From the NCBI GenBank assembly GCA_964654185.1, contig CAZZIE010000002.1, forward strand, positions 1 through 64,000: a stretch of DNA of 64,000 nt, read 5' to 3'. The translations under genes were made by a program, and so were the position numbers. Each line of letters starts with the position of its first letter. The first letter of the stretch is position 1. Shown here in pieces: positions 57,454 through 64,000 of this stretch. Source of the stretch: CAYFQV01 sp964654185. GTDB taxonomy: Bacteria > Spirochaetota > Spirochaetia > DSM-27196 > PWMO01. The notes beneath the pieces were generated by a model. The model was not told the DNA's origin. It did no database searches and saw only the letters and a list, made by a program, of their open reading frames with translations.

Positions 57454-58856
57454 GTCGCCGTCGAACAAGTTTCCCCGAGTCGGGACGCATTCCCCCGGCC
57501 ATTCGCGCGGTCAACGCAGCCCTGGGCGTGGTCGACGGCACGATTGCGGGCACCCTGAGCGTCGACCGCCTCCTGGCAGACGCCCGCAGCCGCACCGGCC
57601 TCGACGACTTCGGGCCCGGCGACATTGAAACGCCCCTCTCCATACTCCTGGATTCGGTCCATCGGGAAGCGAAGCTCCACCCCCTCGGCTACCTGGTCAT
57701 CCGGTCGCGCCTCCTCGGTGTCCTGGAGAATCGCCTGCGCACGGCGTACTGGCTGCATCGCCATCCGGAGATCTTAGAGAGCGATGTCAACACGCCCATC
57801 GTCATTACCGGGCTGCAACGCACCGGCACCACGCTCCTGCAGCGATTGCTGGCGGCAGATCCCGAGATCCGCTCGCTTTCATCCTGGGAGGGCCTGAACC
57901 CGGCGCCCCGGACACCCCGGGAGGCGAGCGGCGACGACGGGGACCCGGTCGGCGGCGCAACCGCACGTCCAGGCCAGGACGACTACTCCTGGATCGCCAC
58001 CGCCGATGATGCCCGGGTGCGCGCGGCGCATCGGGCGCAGCGCGCCCTGAAACTCCTGGCGCCGGAGTTCTTCATTATCCATCCGGTGGAGTACAACGGG
58101 CCTGAGGAGGAGGTGCTCCTCCTGGACAGCTCCTTCATCAGCACCGTCCCGGAGGCGCTGATGCACGTACCCTCCTTCTCCCGGTGGCTGGAGCAGCAGG
58201 ACCAGAGCCCCGCCTACGAGCGCCTGGGAATGCTTCTGAAGCTGCTGCAGTGGCAGCAGGAGCGACCCTACTGGGTCCTCAAGAGCCCGCATCATATGGA
58301 GTGGCCTGAGTACCTGACCTCGTTCCTGCCACACCCGCGTATCATCATGCTCCACCGGGACCCGGTGGTCGCCACGAGCTCCTTCTACAGCATGGTGTGG
58401 CACAGTAACCGCCTGCTCTCGGCGGAGACCTCAGCGCAGGCGCTCGCCCGGCACTGGTTCGCCAAGCAGCAGCGCATGATCCGCAAGATGATGGATTTTC
58501 GTGACGGCGCCGCCGGCCGGCCGGCCGGCGGCGGCCGCGCGGGGAACGCAGACCGCCGAGGGATGGCCGCCGAGCGGAGTCCGTCGGCATCGACCCATGA
58601 GATCCTGGACGTCTCCTACTACGATCTGGTTGCCGATCCCATTCGCCAGGTGCAACGCATCTACGCGCGCTTCGGCCTTGCCTTCACCGAGGAGAAGCGT
58701 ACGCGGATGGAAGAGGTGCTGCGCCACCACCGGCGAGACAAGTACGGCGTGCACCGCTACCACCCGGAGAGCTTCGGCATCTCCCGGGAGGAGCTGGACG
58801 CAGCCTTTGCGGAGTATCGCGATCGTTTCGACATTCCGAGGGAGGATCACGAATGA
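57450..58856 (+). CDS. Sulfotransferase-family protein
   Basis: 468 residues. The 5'-phosphosulfate loop is ITGLQRTGTTLLQRLL, and the 3'-phosphate site is in MLHRDPVVATSSFYSMVW. It would transfer sulfate from PAPS to a hydroxyl group; in this subfamily (Sulfotransfer_3) acceptors are mostly unknown. A Gly/Ala/Arg-rich insertion lies near residues 350-385. ATGA overlaps on both sides bind it to the DUF1214 and SDR genes. Confidence 0.88.
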   Translation: MSRRRTSFPESGRIPPAIRAVNAALGVVDGTIAGTLSVDRLLADARSRTGLDDFGPGDIETPLSILLDSVHREAKLHPLGYLVIRSRLLGVLENRLRTAYWLHRHPEILESDVNTPIVITGLQRTGTTLLQRLLAADPEIRSLSSWEGLNPAPRTPREASGDDGDPVGGATARPGQDDYSWIATADDARVRAAHRAQRALKLLAPEFFIIHPVEYNGPEEEVLLLDSSFISTVPEALMHVPSFSRWLEQQDQSPAYERLGMLLKLLQWQQERPYWVLKSPHHMEWPEYLTSFLPHPRIIMLHRDPVVATSSFYSMVWHSNRLLSAETSAQALARHWFAKQQRMIRKMMDFRDGAAGRPAGGGRAGNADRRGMAAERSPSASTHEILDVSYYDLVADPIRQVQRIYARFGLAFTEEKRTRMEEVLRHHRRDKYGVHRYHPESFGISREELDAAFAEYRDRFDIPREDHE

Positions 58857-60052
58857 GCGGCGAAGGAGGGGCGGCAGGCCGCGGCGGCCGATACGGCGGG
58901 GCGTTCTCCTCAGTGGTCTCGGGAATAGGGGATCTCTTCACAGCGCGACGTGCAGAGCCGCTGCTGCGTAAGGAGGACCGAATCGACGGCAGGAGCTGCC
59001 TGGTCACCGGCGCAAGCTCGGGCCTGGGGTTTGCCGTCGCCTGCGAGCTGGTTCGGCGCGGCGGGCGCGTGATCGTCGCCTCCCGGACGGCGGGGACGGA
59101 GCTCGTCGAGCGGATCCGCGGGGCCGTCGGAGACACCGGCGCTGGAGTCGGGGGCGGCGGCAGGACGACCGGCGCGGTGGCTGCTGCGGGTCCTGCGGGA
59201 GCCCACACGGCGAGTGCCGGCAGTGTCCAGGCGGAACCTCTGGATCTCGGCAGATTCGAGTCGGTAGTCGACTTCGTCGGCCGCCTGCAGGAGCAGGAGA
59301 TCAGGCTGGACATTGCCGTTTTCAACGCAGGCGTCGTCGCGGCGCAGTCCCGAGAGACACCGGACGGCTTCGATGAGATGCTGCAGGTGAACTTCCTGGG
59401 GAAGTATCTCCTCGTGCGGAAGCTCCTCGAAGGCGGAGTGATCGCCGGAGACGCCGACCCGGGGGGAGGCGCACAGTCGCGTGGACTGGGCGAGTCCGGC
59501 GGCAGCGGGGCCGGGGGTGGCGCCCGGGGTGACGCCCGGCCGCGGCTGGTCTTCGTCTCTTCGGAAGCGCACCGGAGCAGCCCGGATATCGATCCGGAGA
59601 ATCCGGTGGGGGTAGAACCCTACGGCATGAGCGGGTCCATGCGTTACTACGGCTACTCGAAGCTGCTCCTGACCACCTTCACCGAGGAGCTCGAACGTCG
59701 CCTCAATCACCGGGATGGCGACCGCACCGACGGCGTGGGGCCCGCTGCCTCCGTCCTCACCCTCTGCCCCGGGGCCATGAACACCGGCATTGCCCGGGAG
59801 GCGCCGGCGATCTTCCAGCCCCTCCTCAGAGGGGTGTTCAACCTCTTCTTCCGGTCACCCGAGGCGGCGGCGGAGCCGGTAGTCTACCTGGCGGTCTCCC
59901 CGGAGATCGAGGGTCGCACGGGAGTCTACCTCCACCTCACGACTCCGAAGGAAAAGGATCTGCGGGCACTCGATCCCGAGACGGGCGCGCGGCTGTGGCG
60001 GCAGAGTGCGCAGCTCCTTCGGCACTACTTTGCACAATCGTCTCCCGAGTGA
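58853..60052 (+). CDS. Short-chain dehydrogenase/reductase
   Basis: 399 residues. NAD(P) motif TGASSGLG, then NAG in VFNAGVV, the Ser in FVSSEAH and the YxxxK site YYGYSK. About 45 residues precede the Rossmann fold. Two Gly-rich insertions (near 95-120 and 200-225) interrupt it. Substrate unknown; related enzymes act on retinol-like or steroid-like alcohols. The last 116 nt overlap the convergent EthD-like gene. Confidence 0.88.
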   Translation: MSGEGGAAGRGGRYGGAFSSVVSGIGDLFTARRAEPLLRKEDRIDGRSCLVTGASSGLGFAVACELVRRGGRVIVASRTAGTELVERIRGAVGDTGAGVGGGGRTTGAVAAAGPAGAHTASAGSVQAEPLDLGRFESVVDFVGRLQEQEIRLDIAVFNAGVVAAQSRETPDGFDEMLQVNFLGKYLLVRKLLEGGVIAGDADPGGGAQSRGLGESGGSGAGGGARGDARPRLVFVSSEAHRSSPDIDPENPVGVEPYGMSGSMRYYGYSKLLLTTFTEELERRLNHRDGDRTDGVGPAASVLTLCPGAMNTGIAREAPAIFQPLLRGVFNLFFRSPEAAAEPVVYLAVSPEIEGRTGVYLHLTTPKEKDLRALDPETGARLWRQSAQLLRHYFAQSSPE

Positions 60053-60926
60053 GATAGGTCTCGATCCGCCTGAGGTCAATGAAGCCCAGTATGTCCACCA
60101 GAATGGTGAGCATGTTCCAGACGATCGCCGGGAACTTCCCGTAGAAGCGGAACGGGTTCAGAAGATCCTCCCGGCGCCGGAAGTGCTCCTCCACAATGCC
60201 GTCGAAGGGCGCGGAATCGCCGCGGCCGAGGCGGGCGCCGGAGGGAGTGTCGCCGTCGCCCGAACCCACCGCGCCGCGGGCGGGGCCGGCGGCGCCGGCG
60301 GCCCTGCGGACGTCCGGATCCGCCACCTGTTCCACGACGTTCCGATTGTAGTGCCACAAGGGGTGGAGGCGCAGAGAGAGTCCGGTGTGGCCGACGTGCC
60401 ACCGGTGATTGAACTTTGCATAGTCCAGGCGCGGAGGGCGATGGAAGAACGTGAGCAGACACACGCCCGGAGTCTGCGCGCCGTCCGGCCAATCCCGGTC
60501 GTACCGTACCGGCAGCGCTTCGTCCGCGCGATAGATGCCGGAGAAGCCGGGCAGGTCCGGGGCGCCCGCTTCCAGAAGGAGCCGACGGGCAACGATGGCG
60601 CCGGCGGCACCGCCATCTACGTAGTCGTTTGCCGCGATTCGCGCGCCGGCGCCGCCCCCGGCGGCGGCTTCGCCGGAGCCAACCTTCACGGAGACGCACC
60701 CCGCCGGGCCGTTCCGGAGGGGAAGCATGGATCGCGGCGCCGGCCCGACCGTGTGAGTGAACCAGACATCCGTCACGGCGTCGTGGTCTGCAATGGCGTG
60801 TGCGAAGCGGCGCATGTGGGATGCAAGCTCTTCATGCGACGGCGCGGGATGCGACAGGCCGGAATGTGAGGTGCCCGGTTGTGAGGTGGAGCGCCCCGGT
60901 CGCAACACGACGATGTACTTCTCCAT
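59937..60926 (-). CDS. EthD-like / dimeric alpha-beta barrel protein
   Basis: 329 residues from ATG 60926, which has AGGGG eight nt upstream. Two ferredoxin-like repeats; the second has FHRPPRLDYAKFNHRWHVGHTGLSL, cited as landmark FNHRWHVGHT, typical of EthD-fold proteins. Several low-complexity Gly/Ala stretches. Its last 38 codons run antisense to the SDR gene. Such proteins often accompany degradation or tailoring enzymes; activity unknown. Confidence 0.7.
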   Translation of the reverse strand: MEKYIVVLRPGRSTSQPGTSHSGLSHPAPSHEELASHMRRFAHAIADHDAVTDVWFTHTVGPAPRSMLPLRNGPAGCVSVKVGSGEAAAGGGAGARIAANDYVDGGAAGAIVARRLLLEAGAPDLPGFSGIYRADEALPVRYDRDWPDGAQTPGVCLLTFFHRPPRLDYAKFNHRWHVGHTGLSLRLHPLWHYNRNVVEQVADPDVRRAAGAAGPARGAVGSGDGDTPSGARLGRGDSAPFDGIVEEHFRRREDLLNPFRFYGKFPAIVWNMLTILVDILGFIDLRRIETYLTRETIVQSSAEGAAHSAATAARPSRDRVPADPFPSES

Positions 60927-60977
60927 TGGTCTTCCCCTCGAAACAGTGCGCACCCTACACTACCAGCAGGACGCAGC

Positions 60978-62066
60978 ATGATGAAACAGCAACGAGTGTG
61001 TATTACCGGCGGTTCCGGATTTCTGGGAACCCATCTGGTCCGAGAGATCACAGACAAGGATTCACCCATCTCCGTTTCGGAGATCGTCGTGTACGACCTG
61101 GCGCCTCCGCCGGTAGCGATCGCCGGGAGGGTCCGTCACGTCTCCGGGGACATCCGTGACCGCACCGCGCTCGGCCGCGCGCTGGAGGGCGTCGACATCG
61201 TCTTCCACATGGCTGCCATTGTCGACTGGGGAACCAGGAGTCCCACGGAGGTTCGCGGCGTGAACGTTGAGGGAACGGAAGCGGTGGTGGAGGCGGCCCG
61301 CCACGCCGGCGTGAAGGTGCTCATTCTCACGAGCTCCCTGGATGCCACCTTTTCAGGAAGAGAGCAGGTCGATGTCGACGAGTCGCTCTCCTACCCTGCG
61401 CGCCACCCCAACATGTACTGCCGCAGCAAGATGGAGGCGGAGCTGGTGGTCAACGCCGCCCACGGGGACGACCTGCAGACCTGCTCACTGCGGCCCGCGG
61501 ACATCTACGGGCCCGCCGATCCCTACCACATGCCGCCGCTGATCGAGATGGCCGAGAACGGGTTCTACGTTCGGATCGGCGACGGCAGCGCCCTGAGTCA
61601 GCACTGCTACGTCGGGAACGTGGCGGTGGCGCATCTGCAGGCGGCGCGCGCCTTTCTGGATGGCCGCAACGACCACGGCGGGCGCTCCTACTTCATTACC
61701 GACGGACCGCCGGCAAACTTCTTCACGTTCTTCGATCGCATGGTGAGCGAGGCGGGCTACACGATCCGGCCGCGGAACCTTCGGATCCCCTTCGCCCTCT
61801 TCTACGCAATGGGTGCCCTCGTCGAGCTCGTCACGCTGCCGGTCCGCCCCGTCCTGAAGCGTGCCCCCCGGGTCAGTCGATTCGCCGCCGTCTACACCTG
61901 CACGACCTACACCTTCCGGGCGGACCGCGCCGCCGCGGACTTCGGCTTCACCCCGAAGTATGACGAAGAGAGTGCGGTTGCGGAGACGATTGCGTACTAT
62001 CGGCGCGGAAAGCCGGTATCGGCTACTGCGATCGGCGGGAGTTCACGAGGCGGGAGAGCTCGTTGA
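60978..62066 (+). CDS. NAD-dependent epimerase / 3-beta-hydroxysteroid dehydrogenase-like protein
   Basis: 362 residues. Rossmann motif ITGGSGFLGTHLV, SSLDATFSG and the YxxxK site YCRSK, with RPADIYGP. The C-terminal half resembles 3-beta-HSD and related sterol or lipid enzymes rather than sugar epimerases. A short hydrophobic region (about 270-300) may touch the membrane. Divergent from the EthD-like gene by 51 nt. Its last 44 nt overlap the convergent Crp-type gene. Confidence 0.82.
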   Translation: MMKQQRVCITGGSGFLGTHLVREITDKDSPISVSEIVVYDLAPPPVAIAGRVRHVSGDIRDRTALGRALEGVDIVFHMAAIVDWGTRSPTEVRGVNVEGTEAVVEAARHAGVKVLILTSSLDATFSGREQVDVDESLSYPARHPNMYCRSKMEAELVVNAAHGDDLQTCSLRPADIYGPADPYHMPPLIEMAENGFYVRIGDGSALSQHCYVGNVAVAHLQAARAFLDGRNDHGGRSYFITDGPPANFFTFFDRMVSEAGYTIRPRNLRIPFALFYAMGALVELVTLPVRPVLKRAPRVSRFAAVYTCTTYTFRADRAAADFGFTPKYDEESAVAETIAYYRRGKPVSATAIGGSSRGGRAR

Positions 62067-62661
62067 TGTTCTTCACCACAATGCGGTCGGGAAAGATCTC
62101 GAGTCGCCGCTGCGATGCAAGGTGGTTCAGGACCTGACGGCTCTTCTCCGAGGAGATCCCCGCCCAGTGGGCAATGTCGTCCTGATTCACGTTGAAGACG
62201 CGCTCGTCGCTCTCGTCTTCGGGCTGTTCCTGCATCTCGTTAAGCATGAGAAACACGTCTGCGACACGCGCCTGCTCGTCCTCGAGAGTGAGAATCATGA
62301 TGCGTCGCCGCTGGTCGTAGATGCGCTTCGTGAAGAGGCGCAGGAGCTTCAGTGCAATCTGCGGCTGGCCGGTGAGCAGAATCTCGAAGTTTGCCCGATT
62401 GAACTGCAGCGCCTTCACCGGATCAATCGCAATGGCGCTCCCGGAGCGCGGAGCCTCTTCCAGAATGGCCATCTCACCGAAGATCTCACCCGGGTGCAGA
62501 ATGTCGATTGTCTTCTCGATGTCTCCCATGATCTTGGTGATCTGCACCCGCCCCTGCTGGATGAGATAGAAAGAATCTCCCGGCTCATACTCGAGGAAGA
62601 TAATGTCACCCTTCTGAAAGGTGACTGCAAAACGTTCGAAAGCCTGTCCGCTCAGTTCCAT
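62023..62661 (-). CDS. Crp/Fnr-family transcription regulator
   Basis: 212 residues. N-terminal cyclic-nucleotide-type barrel (about 10-120; GEIFGEMAILEEAPRSGSAIA as landmark GEIFGEMAIL) and C-terminal winged helix (WAGISSEKSRQVLNHL as recognition region). No Cys cluster of the Fnr type. It follows the cNMP-TPR gene after three nt, so both are co-transcribed. The target genes cannot be told. Confidence 0.9.
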   Translation of the reverse strand: MELSGQAFERFAVTFQKGDIIFLEYEPGDSFYLIQQGRVQITKIMGDIEKTIDILHPGEIFGEMAILEEAPRSGSAIAIDPVKALQFNRANFEILLTGQPQIALKLLRLFTKRIYDQRRRIMILTLEDEQARVADVFLMLNEMQEQPEDESDERVFNVNQDDIAHWAGISSEKSRQVLNHLASQRRLEIFPDRIVVKNINELSRLVNSRRSQ

Positions 62662-62664
62662 GCA

Positions 62665-63672
62665 TCAGTCCTCTAGCGATCGCAACGCTTTGTTGACCTT
62701 CCGCTTGAGCCCCTCCTCTACCTGCGGCATCGACAAGATCTTATTGTAGAAGCTTCTTGCACGAGTGGCATCTTCTTTCTGCTGATAGCTCTGCCCGATG
62801 TAGAAAAGCGCCTCCGGCAGCTCATTGAGCTTGGGATACTTCTGAATCATGCTGGTGAAGTGCTTGATGGCCGAGTCATAGCGCTCGAGGCCGTAGAGAG
62901 ACCGACCCATTTCGAAGAGCGCCTTGAGAGTGTACTCCTGGTCGGACGACGTCTTGGCGATCTCCTGAAACATCCCGAGGGCCTTCTCATAGTCCTGCTG
63001 GCTGTAGACGCTGACCGCCTCGTAGTACTGCTTCGCGGCGTCGGAGAGTTGTCGTCCCTGCTGGGGCTTCGTGGCCTGCTTCGTCTCCCCGGATGATTCC
63101 AGCCCCGGCACGGCGGGCCCCTTCCCCTGACCGTACTTCTGCGCGTAGACCTCCGCCGTCTGGGAGAGCTCGCGAGCTTTCTCTGCAAACCGGCCGGAAG
63201 GATAGTGTTCCAGATACTTGTTGAACGCGTACAGGGCGTGCGCGTAGTGCTTCTTTTTGAGGTAGTACTCGCCGTTTTGGAAGAGGCCGACCTCCGGATC
63301 CGCCTGCTCTTCTTCCGCCAGAAGGTTGCGGACCTTCGCGTGAAGACGCCGCAGCTGGTTGGAGAAGACCTTGAGCATCTTCATGATGATGCGGGTGTTC
63401 TGACTCGCCAGCTGCTCGAACTCCGGCACGGTAAACATGATCACCGACGCGTCCGAGAGGACTACGGCATTTTCTTCCCGGGGATACTTGCCCAGAGCCG
63501 ACTTCACGCCGAAGAACTCGCCGGTCTGGATGTAGTCGTGGATCTCCTGACCTGTTTCTACATCCGTCGAGGTCAGACTGACCCGGCCCGTCTTGAGGAT
63601 GTATACGCGGTCCCCTACGTCGCCCTTGAAGTAGATCACGGAGTTGGTCTTATACTGCATTGCTTTGGGCAC
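62665..63672 (-). CDS. Cyclic-nucleotide-binding domain fused to TPRs
   Basis: 335 residues from the GTG at 63672, which has GGGAGA seven nt upstream and gives the family opening (M)PKAMQYKTNSVIYFKGD; an earlier GTG at 63705 is less likely. cNMP-type barrel (about 10-120), then helical TPR-like repeats (about 135-335; YYLKKKHYAHALYAFNKYL as landmark YAHALYAFNKYL). No DNA-binding domain. Spirochaetes carry similar proteins with unknown roles; a scaffold answering to a nucleotide is plausible. Confidence 0.82.
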   Translation of the reverse strand: MPKAMQYKTNSVIYFKGDVGDRVYILKTGRVSLTSTDVETGQEIHDYIQTGEFFGVKSALGKYPREENAVVLSDASVIMFTVPEFEQLASQNTRIIMKMLKVFSNQLRRLHAKVRNLLAEEEQADPEVGLFQNGEYYLKKKHYAHALYAFNKYLEHYPSGRFAEKARELSQTAEVYAQKYGQGKGPAVPGLESSGETKQATKPQQGRQLSDAAKQYYEAVSVYSQQDYEKALGMFQEIAKTSSDQEYTLKALFEMGRSLYGLERYDSAIKHFTSMIQKYPKLNELPEALFYIGQSYQQKEDATRARSFYNKILSMPQVEEGLKRKVNKALRSLED

Positions 63673-63768
63673 CGTGTATTCTCCCGCGTAGACTCTAACC
63701 AACACCCCCTATAAAATCAAGCTGAGCAATTTCTTGGAAAGTAGTTCCATGATGAAAGAAGCCCCTCC

Positions 63769-64000
63769 GTGATCGATCTTCATACCCACTCGACCGCCTC
63801 CGACGGGGCCCTGGAGCCCGCCGCCCTGGTACAGTTGGCCGCAGCGGGCGGCCTGGACGCTATAGCCCTTACCGATCACGACACCACCGCAGGCTGCCCC
63901 GAGGCCGCGGAGGCTGCCCTGGAGCGGCAACGCACGGATGGCGGCGGTCCGTTGCGCTTCATACCCGGCATTGAGCTGGAAGCGGCCTATCCCCGTTTCG
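63769..64000 (+). CDS. PHP-domain phosphoesterase (3' truncated)
   Basis: The frame starts at GTG 63769 and leaves the window. The first residues VIDLHTHSTASDGALEP show the PHP metal motif HTHSxxSDG, followed by LTDHDTTAG and PGIELEA. Likely the YciV/RnaAM type 3',5'-phosphatase or 5'-3' exonuclease, but DNA polymerase or HisK relatives are not excluded without the rest. Confidence 0.88.
   Translation, partial: MIDLHTHSTASDGALEPAALVQLAAAGGLDAIALTDHDTTAGCPEAAEAALERQRTDGGGPLRFIPGIELEAAYPRF

Noticed and set aside
63750..63772. Seven-codon ORF (MMKEAPP) overlapping the PHP gene start
   Set aside because: Too short to support as a coupled upstream ORF; no ribosome site and no conservation data.

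Overview
The window is a 64 kb piece of a draft, high-GC bacterial chromosome. Two runs of N (10 nt at 50556 and 100 nt at 56719) mark assembly gaps, and the reading frame breaks across both. The gene set points to a free-living spirochaete of the order Spirochaetales: rod genes flgF, flgG and a flgJ-like gene with a MinD/FlhG-type ATPase nearby, a DUF115 (Maf-like) protein, a spirochaete-type DUF5312-like protein, spoVG between rsfS and rplY, a cAMP-type domain fused to TPRs, and a short group 2 sigma factor behind a sigma-54 promoter. Many proteins are acidic, which would suit a haloalkaliphile; that part is inference.

Layout. 1-7300: end of an HD-GYP regulator, a tungsten aldehyde ferredoxin oxidoreductase, tRNA-Asp and tRNA-Pro, a parvulin-type chaperone and the DUF115 protein. 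7327-27997 (minus): a long run read as rplY-pth-tilS-ftsH-(TPR/Ca-loop protein)-(HtrA-like lipoprotein)-STAS-cheA-cheR-cheB-hybrid kinase-response regulator-hybrid kinase-lepA. 28099-33477: spoVG and a divergent 51-codon acidic ORF, then rplU-prp-rpmA-obgE-nadD-yqeK-lcp-rsfS. 33946-44673 (minus): gltBD, argS, pgeF and a DUF5312-like gene. 44829-48181: a leucine-type attenuator, leuA and cimA. 48303-51173: tRNA-Glu and tRNA-Gln, apt, the FlhG-like ATPase and tsaD. 51154-55832: a polysaccharide deacetylase, the sigma factor, flgJ-like, flgG and flgF. 55986-62066: tRNA-Thr and an accessory block (DUF1214, sulfotransferase, SDR, EthD-like, 3-beta-HSD-like). 62023-64000: two cyclic-nucleotide-domain proteins and the start of a PHP-domain gene.

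The strongest unexplained signals are regulatory. They are a ribosome-mediated leucine/isoleucine attenuator with both alternative RNA pairings visible before leuA-cimA; a full-consensus sigma-54 promoter before the short sigma factor, echoing the RpoN-RpoS cascade of Borrelia; a near-consensus sigma-54 promoter with two phased inverted repeats before gltBD; a sigma-28 promoter before flgF; and back-to-back consensus promoters between spoVG and a possible leaderless acidic microprotein. A second theme is in-frame, low-complexity insertions in otherwise conserved enzymes (GltB, ArgS, TilS, FtsH tail, DUF115, SDR).
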